DNA of 48,278 nt from Cardiobacteriaceae bacterium (GTDB lineage: Bacteria > Pseudomonadota > Gammaproteobacteria > Cardiobacteriales > Cardiobacteriaceae). The notes beneath the pieces were generated by a model, which did no database searches, was not told where the DNA came from, and worked only from the letters and a program-made list of their open reading frames with translations. Below, one piece after another: positions 34,317 to 43,530 of this stretch (positions are counted from its first letter, which is position 1; each line of letters opens with the position of its first letter). A program made the position numbers and the translations under genes. The stretch is taken from contig JAFUTP010000067.1 in assembly GCA_017484165.1 (NCBI GenBank), positions 1 to 48,278 on the forward strand. Reading direction: 5' to 3'.

Positions 34317-34892
34317 ATGATTAAGTTTTTATCTAACGAAGAAAATTGGTGTGCAAAAGAGGATAGAGCGGAAAATTTGATTTATGCTCGTATGAATTTT
34401 CAAAATGATGAACGGTATGTCAATTTTGCAATAGACACTAGTGAATTTGCTCTAAATAATTACATCAAACAATGGAAAAATGCTGCTGATTATGCTCTTC
34501 GATTTAGGCAAACAGCGGCTTTTTTTACAAGCTTTTATCCCAGTCAAGAAGTATTTGCTAGCACATTATTTATCATAACTCCCGAGGAAATAATAAAGCC
34601 TATTTCCTATGATAACTGTGCTAACGAAAAGTCAAATAAAACACGGCAATATTTTTATTTAACTGAAGGAATATTTTATCTCACTAGCAAACTAGAAGTT
34701 TTGAATAACAGTGCAATTTTTCACGACTTATACAAAACTTGTAATACTCATTTACCGATATATTTTGTCAATCCTGATAATTTTGAGCGTTTTTATCCCT
34801 ATATCCCAGCAACAGATGCGATAGAAATACAAAAAGGCTGTTGGTGTAGAAGGATTGAAAAGCAAGATTTAATCGCTATAACCAATCTTTAA
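34317..34892 (+). CDS. Hypothetical protein, orphan
   Basis: 191 residues, no signal peptide or membrane segment. It is rich in Asn, Tyr, Phe and Cys; Trp-Cys appears near each end (ENWCAKE and GCWCRR). Base composition is visibly more AT-rich than zapA or macB. No good ribosome-binding site precedes the ATG; longer starts would run through the terminator. I recognise no family. The size and composition would suit an immunity or contact-system orphan, but nothing in the sequence shows that. The following 230 bp to the macB terminator are AT-rich with no supported gene. Confidence 0.6.
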   Translation: MIKFLSNEENWCAKEDRAENLIYARMNFQNDERYVNFAIDTSEFALNNYIKQWKNAADYALRFRQTAAFFTSFYPSQEVFASTLFIITPEEIIKPISYDNCANEKSNKTRQYFYLTEGIFYLTSKLEVLNNSAIFHDLYKTCNTHLPIYFVNPDNFERFYPYIPATDAIEIQKGCWCRRIEKQDLIAITNL

Positions 34893-35122
34893 CTTATTTC
34901 TTATGATAAATTTCATTTCATATCAAAAGGTAAATTCTGAATTCAGATTCTGCATTTGAATTATTACCCTAAGATGATAATTATTACAGACCAATCTATT
35001 ACATAAATACAAATAAAATGGAATATTTTTACTCTTATTTTAACCATTTTTACGGTTCAATAGAAGATATATGGCATCAAAAAATTAAGGCAGAGAGTGT
35101 AAAAAAATATATCTCTTCCATA

Positions 35123-35153
35123 TAAAAAATGCCCAGCAAATATTTGCTAGGCG
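35123..35153 (-). terminator. Terminator after macB
   Basis: A 22-bp near-palindrome (35131-35152), GCC.AGCAAAT/ATTTGCT.GGC with one mismatch pair, followed on the minus strand by ATTTTTTAT. Confidence 0.8.
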
Positions 35154-35185
35154 TTAATAATTTGTTTATCAATTTCTCATTAGCA

Positions 35186-37624
35186 CTATTCCCCTGTCAA
35201 AGCTTCAACGGGATCTAGTTTCGCGGCATTTTTTGCTGGCATATAACCGAAAAGCACACCGATACCGCTAGCGCATAAAAACGCAGCGACGATGGAACTC
35301 GTTGAATAAACCATTGCAAAATCTTCGCTTACATATTTCACCGCCTGACCTAGCGCGAATGACAATGCAATACCAAGCACACCACCAATCAGACAAAGTA
35401 ACACAGCTTCAATCAAAAACTGCCGCATTATGTCGCCCTGTCTTGCACCAACCGCCATTCGGATACCAATTTCTGCCGTTCTTTCGGTTACCGATACCAG
35501 CATTATGTTCATCACTCCGATGCCGCCGACGATAAGCGAGATTACCGCGATTGCCGAGATAAGCAGCGAAAGTGTTTTAGTCGTTTGGGTGATAGTTTCA
35601 CGGATTGAATCATTATTCATCAAGGAAAAATCTTCTTTGCCGTGTCTTTGCACCAAAATTCTGGTTACCGCGTCTTCGGTTGCACTACTTTCAACACCAT
35701 CTGCAATACGCAAAATAATGTTCGAAACATAATGTTGCCCCAAAAGACGGCTCATTGCAGCGGTATAAGGCATCCAAACATTGATGTTATTTGACTGTGA
35801 AAAGCGTTGTTGATTGCTGACATCAGCGATACCGACGATAGTTACGGGCACATTGTTAAGCAAAATAATTTTTCCGATTGGATTTTCCGTGCCGAAAATT
35901 TGTGCCGCGCCGTTGTTATCAAGATATGCAACCGCGCGATGCCCTGCCACATCATCAGCAGTTAAATTTCTCCCGCGCTTTAAGGGAATATTTTGCACCT
36001 GAAAATATTGCTCACCGACACCCGTAATCGAGGCGGTAACCGCGAGTTCGTCATAACGCAAGGTCGCGGAAGCATTGACTGTTGGAGTTGCCGAATTGAT
36101 ATAACTTTGCCGCGAGAGCACTTCGGCATCTTCGGGGGTGAGAGTGCGGATTCGCCCTGCTCTACGCTCACCGAATATGCCAGGAAAAATCTGGATTGTG
36201 TTTGAACCTAAATCGGATATGCGTTCGAGCACTTTATTTTGCGCTCCTTGACCGAGCGCGACCATACTCACCACTGAGGCAATGCCGATGATTATTCCGA
36301 GCATTGTCAAAAACGCCCGTAATTTATGCCCCAAAATCGCCCGCACCGCCATTGCAAATGCCGACATCAATGCTTTTAATCCAAAAGCATCGCTACCTTT
36401 TGCGGCTTCGGGTGGTTTTTTAGGATTTTTATTTCTTTCTTTTTTAACCGTGTCGCCGATAACTCTACCGTCGGAAAGTTCAATCACACGGTCAGCAGAT
36501 TCGGCAATTCTTGGATCGTGAGTAACGATGATTACGGTATGTCCTTCGGAATGCAGCTCCCGCAGAATTTTCATTACTTCTCGCCCTGATTCGCTGTCGA
36601 GTGCGCCAGTCGGTTCATCGGCAAAAATAATTTGTCCGCCATTCATCAGAGCGCGAGCGATAGAAACCCGTTGTTGCTGACCGCCTGAAAGTTGGCTCGG
36701 TTTATAAGTTGTGCGTTCGGCAAGCCCTAGGCGTTTTAAGAGTTCATCGGCGCGTTTTAAGCGTTTTTGGTTATCAACTCCTGCATAAACCGCTGGCACG
36801 GCAACATTTTCCCGCGCCTGCAAATCGCCGAGTAGGTGATAGCGTTGAAAAATAAAACCGATATGCTCACGGCGAAGTTTGGCGCGGGCGCGGATTGAGA
36901 GATTTTTTGTGTTTTGACCGTCGATGAAATATGCACCGTCCGACGGTCTATCGAGGCAGCCGAGAATATTCATCAAAGTCGATTTCCCCGAACCAGATTG
37001 CCCGATGATTGCCACCATTTCGCCTGCGTAAATATCGATATTCAGTCCGTGCAAAACGGTTACTTCGGTTTCTCCAGAGCCGTATCTTTTGATGAGATTT
37101 TCGGTGTGAATTAGAGGAGTTTCGCCGTCGAAATTGAGTTTTTTAGTGGATTTTTTATCCGTCTTACTATTGCTTTTATTTGTTCTATTCGCCGTTTTAT
37201 CGGTATTTTTACTTTTATTTTTATCCGCCGCCGCAGCCGTTTTATTTTTACGGCGATGTTTCAAAATTGAGAATTTTTCCTTTTCCGCTTCATCAATATT
37301 GCTGATAGCGTCAAGATTTTCTTCTGCAATTTCGCTTGCGGTTTTTTTAGCGATACCGTCAAAAACTTCCGCGCGCTCTGGGTCATCAGCGGTATTTTTC
37401 AAACTCTTTTCATTTCTAGGCATCTGATGTTTATCGCTAATGTCAGCAGCAAAATCTGCAAGACTTTTTCTTTTAGCTTCACCGTCATTTGAGATGCCGA
37501 AATTAGGCGTTTTACCGTCATCTTGTTCATCGGCAAGAAATTGTTCGGCAGCATCAAGCGCGTTCTGCAAAATATCGCCATCGAGCTCGGCGGAATTTTT
37601 ATTAGGATTTTTTTTATCCGTCAT
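35186..37624 (-). CDS. macB: MacB-type ABC exporter (ATPase plus permease) with long N-terminal extension
   Basis: Inner-membrane ATPase/permease that works with MacA and an outer-membrane TolC-type channel to export macrolides, peptides or toxins. 812 residues against about 650 for the family. The ABC domain starts near 170, with Walker A GQSGSGKST (208-216), signature LSGGQQQR and Walker B IIFADEPTGALDSESG. The MacB permease has one helix near residue 435 and three near the C-terminus. Residues 1-168 are a charged, disordered, Lys/Asp/Asn/Ala-rich extension. A GGAGGA site and one-base overlap with macA support this start. Confidence 0.92.
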   Translation of the reverse strand: MTDKKNPNKNSAELDGDILQNALDAAEQFLADEQDDGKTPNFGISNDGEAKRKSLADFAADISDKHQMPRNEKSLKNTADDPERAEVFDGIAKKTASEIAEENLDAISNIDEAEKEKFSILKHRRKNKTAAAADKNKSKNTDKTANRTNKSNSKTDKKSTKKLNFDGETPLIHTENLIKRYGSGETEVTVLHGLNIDIYAGEMVAIIGQSGSGKSTLMNILGCLDRPSDGAYFIDGQNTKNLSIRARAKLRREHIGFIFQRYHLLGDLQARENVAVPAVYAGVDNQKRLKRADELLKRLGLAERTTYKPSQLSGGQQQRVSIARALMNGGQIIFADEPTGALDSESGREVMKILRELHSEGHTVIIVTHDPRIAESADRVIELSDGRVIGDTVKKERNKNPKKPPEAAKGSDAFGLKALMSAFAMAVRAILGHKLRAFLTMLGIIIGIASVVSMVALGQGAQNKVLERISDLGSNTIQIFPGIFGERRAGRIRTLTPEDAEVLSRQSYINSATPTVNASATLRYDELAVTASITGVGEQYFQVQNIPLKRGRNLTADDVAGHRAVAYLDNNGAAQIFGTENPIGKIILLNNVPVTIVGIADVSNQQRFSQSNNINVWMPYTAAMSRLLGQHYVSNIILRIADGVESSATEDAVTRILVQRHGKEDFSLMNNDSIRETITQTTKTLSLLISAIAVISLIVGGIGVMNIMLVSVTERTAEIGIRMAVGARQGDIMRQFLIEAVLLCLIGGVLGIALSFALGQAVKYVSEDFAMVYSTSSIVAAFLCASGIGVLFGYMPAKNAAKLDPVEALTGE

Positions 37625-38877
37625 TAGAACGGTCCTCCTGGAGGTCCGCGTCGATTACCGCCAGGTCCGCGATTTCCACCGCGTTCGCCGCGTCCTTCTC
37701 TTCTACCTTCTCCGCGTTCGCCGCGAATATCTTCACCGCCGCTAACAATTACCGCTTCACCTTCTTTCAATCCGCTCATTACTTCAATCCGCACTCCGTC
37801 TTCAATTCCCGTCTCTATCCGTCGCATTTGCGGTTTGCCGTTTTCAAAAACCAACACGCCCTTTTGTCCTTCCCGTAGATTTTTGATAGCGGTAAGCGGC
37901 ACGGTTAAAGCATCGTCAGAGCTTGCAATTTCAATCGATACGGTTGCCGTCATTCCGTAGCGCAGAATTTCATCGGGATTTTCAACATCGATATGACCGT
38001 AGTAATAAATTGCGGTTGATGAGGTGAGCTGACCGTTATCGGCAATTTCTTTCGGTGCGGGGTCGATGGATTTCAGCGTTGCATTGAATGTGCGCGTGTT
38101 TTTGCCGAGCAGCGTTAAAACTACGGGCATTCCAGCGCGCACCGAAGAAACATCGGCTTCGGCAATTTCTGCCTTGATAGTCATTACATCAATTTGACCA
38201 AGCGTAATTAAAGTTGGCGCGGATTGCACCGAGTTAATCGTCTGACCTTCTTCGACAGGCACAGCTAAAACGCGCCCGTTAATTGGAGCTTTAACTTTGG
38301 TGTATTCGAGATTCACTTCTTTATCGCGAATATCGATTTCCTTTTGCCGCACGCTACTTTCACCTTCGGTAACTGAATTTTGTGCGCTCACCAAGCTAGC
38401 TTTTGCCGCTTCCACTTCTTCCTGCGTTCCTGCGCCTTTGGAATAAAGATTTTGAGCGCGTTTGAAAGCTTTTTCCGCCTTTTCGAGTTCGGCTCTTGCG
38501 CGCTGCAAGGAGGCTTTTTGGCTTTGCAATTGAGCTTCGGCGGTTTGTTTAGCGTTTTCTTGGGTATCGGCATCGATTTCGGCTATCAACTGCCCTTCTT
38601 CGACGCTGTCTCCGACTTCAACTAATAATTTGGAGATTTCTCCCGATACCTGTGCACCGACTTCCACGATTTTTTTCGGATAAATCATTCCGCTGGCATT
38701 AACTTTCTGGGAAATATGACCGCGGTGAACTGGTTCGGTTACAAATTTCTGTGCTTCTTTAATTTTTTCTTTCTTCTGATGATCTTGATACCAATAGCCG
38801 ATTAAACCTGCGGCTATTAGCAAAAATATTAAAAATCCGACAATGGAAAAACCACGATTGCGGTGAAATTCATTCAT
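37624..38877 (-). CDS. macA: MacA-type periplasmic adaptor protein
   Basis: Membrane-fusion protein joining MacB to the outer-membrane channel. 417 residues: one N-terminal transmembrane anchor (10-29), a split lipoyl domain (GMIYPKKIVEVGAQVSGEISKL and VKAPINGRVLAVPVEEGQTI), a long alpha-hairpin (about 105-180) and beta-barrel domains. The last ~38 residues form an unusual Gly/Arg/Pro tail (repeated GERGE, GRRE, GGNR). It overlaps macB by one base. Divergent from a TonB-dependent receptor; no TolC gene is in the window. Confidence 0.93.
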   Translation of the reverse strand: MNEFHRNRGFSIVGFLIFLLIAAGLIGYWYQDHQKKEKIKEAQKFVTEPVHRGHISQKVNASGMIYPKKIVEVGAQVSGEISKLLVEVGDSVEEGQLIAEIDADTQENAKQTAEAQLQSQKASLQRARAELEKAEKAFKRAQNLYSKGAGTQEEVEAAKASLVSAQNSVTEGESSVRQKEIDIRDKEVNLEYTKVKAPINGRVLAVPVEEGQTINSVQSAPTLITLGQIDVMTIKAEIAEADVSSVRAGMPVVLTLLGKNTRTFNATLKSIDPAPKEIADNGQLTSSTAIYYYGHIDVENPDEILRYGMTATVSIEIASSDDALTVPLTAIKNLREGQKGVLVFENGKPQMRRIETGIEDGVRIEVMSGLKEGEAVIVSGGEDIRGERGEGRREGRGERGGNRGPGGNRRGPPGGPF

Positions 38878-39200
38878 AAATCAAATTCCTCAAAACTTGT
38901 AGCAAAAAAACAACAAGTTCTCAATAAAAAAGCTCGGCATTCTAATCCCTATTTTTTTACAAATGAAATACATTCTCAATTTCCAAGAACTGCGGCAAGC
39001 GCAGTATCCAAAACCTTTATGGCGCAAACATCTAACCGTAAAAAATTCAACAATTCCTCTTGCCCTGCCCTGAAATGCCGATGTTGCAAAAATGATACAG
39101 ATTTGTATTTTCTGTTAGCATCTGTAATTCAATTGATAATTCTTATCGATTGAAAAATTTACTTTTTTGCAAATCAACCAACATCGGAGTATCGCAATTT
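38878..39200. other. 323-bp divergent region between macA and the TonB-dependent receptor gene
   Basis: No gene is supported. It holds a Fur-box-like site near the receptor and the GGAG at 39186-39189 that sets the receptor start. The macA promoter must lie in the left part, where I see no strong consensus. Confidence 0.5.
39134..39148 (+). promoter_or_regulatory. Fur-box-like site
   Basis: TGATAATTCTTATCG matches the 7-1-7 Fur pattern TGATAATnATTATCA at 12 of 14 defined positions. It lies 53 bp before the TonB-dependent receptor start, where an iron-responsive operator would be expected. Confidence 0.65.
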
Positions 39201-41228
39201 ATGAATATGTTTCGCAAAAATCTACTAGCGCTAGCAATTGTCTTACCGACATTTAGCTTTGCCCAGCAAGCACAAAATAGCTCTTACTCAAACGCGAATA
39301 ATTCGCAAACAAATTACAACGGCTTTTCTTCACAATCGGATGCCAATCTCGGAACAATCACGGTAAGTGGTCAGAAAAAATCAGAACCGAATAAAACTTT
39401 TCTAGCCGACAGCAAAAAAATCGAACAAAGCAATGCCACCGACTTAAAAGATATTTTTATTGATACCGTCGGCGTGCAACTCGGTGGCGGAAATGGTCTT
39501 TCGCAACATTTAACTATTCGGGGAATGGGTGAGGATCAAGTTGATTATGTCGTCGATGGCATTGCTTCTACCGATATCAATAACTTCTTCCACCATCAGG
39601 GACGCAATATGCTCGATCCGTATATGGTGAAAATCGTCGAAGTTGAAAAAGGAACTGGCGCGGCAAGCGCGGGATTTGGCGCAACTTCGGGACGCATCAT
39701 CGCCGAAACCAAAGACGCAAAAGATTTACTCCGTGAAGGTCAAAACCTCGGTTTTTCTGTGCGTGGCGGATTGAGTTCAAATAAAGGCGACCAAGAAGCT
39801 TTCTCGCTCTACGGCAAGTCGGATGACAATTTAATTGATGCCATCGTGGCAGCAAACTATGTACACGACAAGGAATACAAAGGCGGTAGAGGTTATGTAT
39901 CGTCAGACGGAACGGATAAAGTCGGCGGTAGTGCTTTGGGTAACCGCAGTCTTTACGGAAAAGTAAATCTCAATTTCAACGAAGATTGGACGGCGGGTAT
40001 CAGCCACCGCCGCGAAGAAAATTACGGCGAACGCAACTTACGGGAAGAGTTTTATTTCGGCACAGCCAACGACAATCCGCAATACAAACACCGAATTAAC
40101 GATACAACTAACTTATATCTCAAAGGTCAAAACGCTGGATTTATCGACAAAGTCGATGCGCAAGTGTTCTCAATGGTTTCCAAAAGCGAACTGCAAACGG
40201 CAACGCCAAAAAATACTGCCACGGGCTCAAATATCAATTTAACTAGCAATATCGGCGAACATCATTCGGTGAAATACGGTCTCAATTACCGTAAAACCAC
40301 AGGTAAAAACGATGTTGATAGCGCGGTAAAACAAGAGAAAAACGAAGTCGGTGCTTATGTTGAAGGTATTTGGGGATTAGCCGATGACCGCGTAACGCTC
40401 ACCACAGGACTGCGCTACGACCATTTCGATTTGAAATCTAACGGTGAATCGAGCGACGGACATTTGTCGCCATCAGTCGGCGTAATCTGGGATATCAACG
40501 ACAACTTATCCCTAAACGCCTCGCATAACCGTGCTACTCGCGCACCGCGTTTGTATGAAACCCAACTTACCAGCAGCCCCGTAAGTTATGCCGATGACCT
40601 CAAAGCCGAACATTCATACAACAACGAACTCGGATTAAGTTACAGACAAAACGGCTTCACTGCCGAGGCAAGCGTTTTTCAACAAAAAATCAAAAACTTA
40701 ACCTTGATTGAAGGCGGCGGTAGAACAGGAAGACCAACTACCGTTTCCTCCAACGGCGGAACACTAAAAAATACGGGATATGAAGGTTCAATCGGTTATC
40801 AATACGAGGGTCTCAAAGCCAAAGCGGGTGTTGCTTACAGCAAACCAAAATTAGATGACGGAGTAGCACTCGACACTATCGCTACCGCAATTCCAATGGG
40901 ACGGCAATGGTTTAATAGCCTTTCTTACCGCTTCGACAATCCGAATTTAGAACTCGGCTGGCGCGGTAGATATGCAGAAAAAGCAGCACAAATGGTCGAT
41001 ACGGGGCTTACTAGCCGTGGCGGCGGTTCAGATACCGAAAGAACGGGTTACGGTGTGCATGATTTTTATCTCAACTGGCAACCGACAGGTAAAGATGATT
41101 TCAATGTCAATTTGAGTATCGACAACGCATTCAATAAATATTACCGCTCACACTCACAACGGGCAGGACAAACGGCATTGCCTGAACCTGGTCGCGATGT
41201 GCGTTTGAATTTCAATTACCGCTTTTAA
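39201..41228 (+). CDS. TonB-dependent outer-membrane receptor
   Basis: 675 residues. Signal peptide MNMFRKNLL...SFA, a Ser/Asn/Gln-rich spacer, TonB box TITVSG near residue 50, plug domain with HLTIRGMGEDQVDYVVDGIAS, and a beta-barrel ending in aromatic RLNFNYRF. Such receptors import iron complexes or other scarce nutrients. The HHQGR motif in the plug could suggest heme or metal binding, but the ligand cannot be read from the sequence. The start at 39201 is chosen for GGAG 12 nt upstream and the signal peptide. The Fur-like box supports iron control. Confidence 0.92.
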   Translation: MNMFRKNLLALAIVLPTFSFAQQAQNSSYSNANNSQTNYNGFSSQSDANLGTITVSGQKKSEPNKTFLADSKKIEQSNATDLKDIFIDTVGVQLGGGNGLSQHLTIRGMGEDQVDYVVDGIASTDINNFFHHQGRNMLDPYMVKIVEVEKGTGAASAGFGATSGRIIAETKDAKDLLREGQNLGFSVRGGLSSNKGDQEAFSLYGKSDDNLIDAIVAANYVHDKEYKGGRGYVSSDGTDKVGGSALGNRSLYGKVNLNFNEDWTAGISHRREENYGERNLREEFYFGTANDNPQYKHRINDTTNLYLKGQNAGFIDKVDAQVFSMVSKSELQTATPKNTATGSNINLTSNIGEHHSVKYGLNYRKTTGKNDVDSAVKQEKNEVGAYVEGIWGLADDRVTLTTGLRYDHFDLKSNGESSDGHLSPSVGVIWDINDNLSLNASHNRATRAPRLYETQLTSSPVSYADDLKAEHSYNNELGLSYRQNGFTAEASVFQQKIKNLTLIEGGGRTGRPTTVSSNGGTLKNTGYEGSIGYQYEGLKAKAGVAYSKPKLDDGVALDTIATAIPMGRQWFNSLSYRFDNPNLELGWRGRYAEKAAQMVDTGLTSRGGGSDTERTGYGVHDFYLNWQPTGKDDFNVNLSIDNAFNKYYRSHSQRAGQTALPEPGRDVRLNFNYRF

Positions 41229-41233
41229 CGCTA

Positions 41234-41353
41234 GGGCGCATCTAAATTTAGGGTAGTTCTATTTTTTACCATCTTCATCCTGAATGTCGCGAAGGATCTA
41301 TCGATAGAGATTTTTCGCCTACGGCTCAAAATGACGAATTTCTAGCTCCGCCA
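41234..41353 (-). repeat. Miniature inverted-repeat element, copy 5
   Basis: 120 bp, starting 6 bp after the receptor stop. The left end GGGCGCATCTAAATTT is intact; the right end is degraded (TTTCTAGCTCCGCC). It is in opposite orientation to copy 6 across the tRNA gene. Confidence 0.82.
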
Positions 41354-41385
41354 AAACAAGCATTTCAGGTGGGAAGAAATTTTTC

Positions 41386-41413
41386 TTGCAAGCAGAAAAA
41401 TTCTTGCTAGAAT
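41386..41413 (+). promoter_or_regulatory. Promoter of tRNA-Leu
   Basis: TTGCAA (41386-41391), a 16-bp spacer and TAGAAT (41408-41413), followed by a GC-only discriminator (GCGCCGCG) typical of stringently controlled stable-RNA promoters. Confidence 0.7.
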
Positions 41414-41427
41414 GCGCCGCGTTTTTT

Positions 41428-41514
41428 GCCTGAGTGGCGGAATTGGTAGACGCAGCGGATTCAAAATCCGCCGGTAGTGATACCGTGAGAGTTCGAGTCT
41501 CTCCTTAGGCACCA
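41428..41514 (+). tRNA. leuX: tRNA-Leu (anticodon CAA)
   Basis: 87 nt including an encoded CCA. Acceptor arms GCCTGAG and CTTAGGC, D-loop GGAATTGGTAGACG, anticodon arm GCGGA-TTCAAAA-TCCGC with CAA in the loop, a long class II variable arm, and T-arm GAGAGTTCGAGTCTCTC. It decodes UUG. Flanked by two miniature elements in opposite orientation. Confidence 0.96.
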
Positions 41515-41550
41515 AACAGTTTCCATAAGATCCTTTATTTAGGTAAACAA

Positions 41551-41586
41551 AATCCTCCGTGATTATTGCGGAGGATTTTTTTTTTA
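41551..41586 (+). terminator. Terminator after tRNA-Leu
   Basis: AATCCTCCG and CGGAGGATT form a 9-bp stem followed by an uninterrupted T-run. Confidence 0.88.
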
Positions 41587-41634
41587 TCCGAAAAAAAACG
41601 CAAAACGCTTACAACGCGAATACAGCTAACTATT

Positions 41635-41754
41635 TGATGTATATAAAAATTCGTCATTTTGAGCCGCAGGCGAAAAATCTTTATCAGCAGATCCTTCGCG
41701 ACATTCAGGATGACGATGTAAAAAAATAGAACTACCCTAAATTTAGATGCGCCT
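41635..41754 (+). repeat. Miniature inverted-repeat element, copy 6
   Basis: 120 bp upstream of fabD. The left end is slightly degraded (TGATGTATATAAAAATT); the right end inverted reads AGGCGCATCTAAATTT. TATT flanks both sides (41631-41634 and 41755-41758). Confidence 0.85.
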
Positions 41755-41811
41755 TATTTATTATTGCCCCATCTAGTTTTTTTTCTATCAAACAAAGTAA
41801 GGAGAGCAAAA

Positions 41812-42738
41812 ATGCTTGCAATCGTTTTCCCTGGTCAAGGTTCACAATCGGTCGGAATGTGCGCACAGATGGCAGAAAAATTTCCTGATGTCAAAAAGCG
41901 TTTTGATGAAGCGTCCCAAATTGTCGGCACGGATTTATGGAATATCGCACAGAACAATCCCGATGATTTCATCAACCGCACCGAATACACTCAACCAATT
42001 CTCTTAACCGCCTGCTACGCCACATTCGAAGTTTTCCAAAACATTTGCAACAAAAAAGCGGATTTTTTCGCTGGGCATTCACTCGGTGAATACACCGCCC
42101 TGCTTGCAGCTGGTGCGATGAGTTTTAGCGAAGCGGTGAAGCTCGTGCATATTCGCGGTAAGTTGATGCAGGAAGCAGTTCCATTCGGCACGGGCGCGAT
42201 GGCTGCAATTATTGGATTGAATAATCACGATGTTGCGGAAGTTTGCTCCAATGCTGGTAACGAAGTATTTCCTGCGAATTTCAATGCCCCTGGTCAAGTG
42301 GTTATCGGTGGAAAACGCGAGCAAGTCGAAAATGCCGTCAAAATCGCCAAGGAAAAAGGAGCAAAACGAGCAGTTTTATTACCCGTAAGCGTTCCATCTC
42401 ATACTCCGCTAATCCGTTCCGCCGCCGCACAATTTAGTCTGCATCTCGACAAAATCGATTGGAAACCGCTATCCGCTCCCGTTATTTTTAATGTTGATTG
42501 CGAAAAACATAGCGATAGATACGGCATCGAAGCGGCATTAGGCAAACAGTTATACAGCCCAGTTTTATGGCGTGAATGCATCACCAAACTTGCCGATGAT
42601 GGTGTTAGCAAAGCAATCGAAATCGGTGCGGGAAAAGTGCTTTCTGGTTTAATCAAAAGAATTGACCCACGCGTTAATAGCTTTTCCTTCGACAATCCTG
42701 AACAAATTGAAGCATTACAGAAATTTTTAAGCCAATAA
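41812..42738 (+). CDS. fabD: Malonyl-CoA:ACP transacylase
   Basis: Loads malonate onto ACP for fatty-acid synthesis. 308 residues. Active-site Ser90 in GHSLGEY, His197 in VPSHTPL and the oxyanion glutamine in PGQGSQ (Q11) are present. The start at 41812 is chosen for AAGGAGA upstream. First gene of fabD-fabG-acpP-fabF; plsX and fabH, which often precede fabD, are missing, with a miniature element and tRNA-Leu in their place. Confidence 0.96.
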   Translation: MLAIVFPGQGSQSVGMCAQMAEKFPDVKKRFDEASQIVGTDLWNIAQNNPDDFINRTEYTQPILLTACYATFEVFQNICNKKADFFAGHSLGEYTALLAAGAMSFSEAVKLVHIRGKLMQEAVPFGTGAMAAIIGLNNHDVAEVCSNAGNEVFPANFNAPGQVVIGGKREQVENAVKIAKEKGAKRAVLLPVSVPSHTPLIRSAAAQFSLHLDKIDWKPLSAPVIFNVDCEKHSDRYGIEAALGKQLYSPVLWRECITKLADDGVSKAIEIGAGKVLSGLIKRIDPRVNSFSFDNPEQIEALQKFLSQ

Positions 42739-42764
42739 ATGGCTCGTCTTTCAAGGAAAAAATA

Positions 42765-43505
42765 ATGAATATTTCAGAACAAACAGTAGTTTTAATTACG
42801 GGAGCAAGCCGCGGTATCGGTCGCGGTGTTTTAGCAGCTTTCGGCAAAATCGGCGCAACCGTTATCGGCACCGCAACTAGCGCAAATGGCGCAGAAAGCA
42901 TCAACTCTTTCATTAAAGAAAACGCTTTTAAGGGCGCAGGAAAAGTTCTCGATGTAAATAACGAAGAAGCGGTCAATCAACTCATCGAAGAAATTAAAAA
43001 AGAATTCGGCGCGGTCGGAGTTTTAGTTAATAACGCGGGCATTACCGACGACAACCTCTTAATGAAAATGAAAGCCGAATCTTGGGACAAAGTTATCAGC
43101 ACTAATCTCGGCGGCGCGTTTCGGTTAAGTAAAGCCGTCTGCCGCGACATGATGAAAGCACGCACGGGTAGCATCATCAATATTTCTTCCGTAGTCGGCG
43201 TGATGGGAAATGCAGGACAAGCAAATTACAGCGCATCAAAAGCAGGACTCATCGGTTTTACTAAATCTCTTGCCCGCGAACTCGGCTCACGCGGAATTAG
43301 CGTTAATGCCATCGCCCCAGGTTTTATCAAAACCGATATGACAGAGCAAATGACGGAAGAACAGAAAAATAAACTCACTTCCGCAGTCGCACTCGGAACT
43401 TTGGGAGAAGTTGCAGATATCGCCGATGCTTGCGTATTTCTTGCGCGTGCGAATTACATCACGGGCGAAACTCTTAATATTAACGGCGGTTTATATATGC
43501 TGTAA
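42765..43505 (+). CDS. fabG: 3-oxoacyl-ACP reductase
   Basis: NADPH-dependent reduction of beta-ketoacyl-ACP. 246 residues, short-chain dehydrogenase fold: NADP loop TGASRGIG (12-19), NNAG (89-92), catalytic N114, S142, Y155 and K159 (YSASK), and the C-terminal GETLNINGGLYM. Lies 26 nt after fabD with AAGGA upstream. The gap to acpP contains a variant miniature element. Confidence 0.96.
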   Translation: MNISEQTVVLITGASRGIGRGVLAAFGKIGATVIGTATSANGAESINSFIKENAFKGAGKVLDVNNEEAVNQLIEEIKKEFGAVGVLVNNAGITDDNLLMKMKAESWDKVISTNLGGAFRLSKAVCRDMMKARTGSIINISSVVGVMGNAGQANYSASKAGLIGFTKSLARELGSRGISVNAIAPGFIKTDMTEQMTEEQKNKLTSAVALGTLGEVADIADACVFLARANYITGETLNINGGLYML

Positions 43506-43530
43506 AAATGCTGCAATTTGTATGATTTTT

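Noticed and set aside
34317-34892. Toxin-immunity or anti-phage system at the orphan gene
   Set aside because: It is a single unrecognised gene with no partner, toxin domain or nuclease motif beside it.
16890-41586. Shared stem AATCCTCC/GGAGGATT in the valS and tRNA-Leu terminators as a mobile unit
   Set aside because: Only the short stem arms match; loops and flanks differ, so independent terminators with similar stems are the simpler reading.
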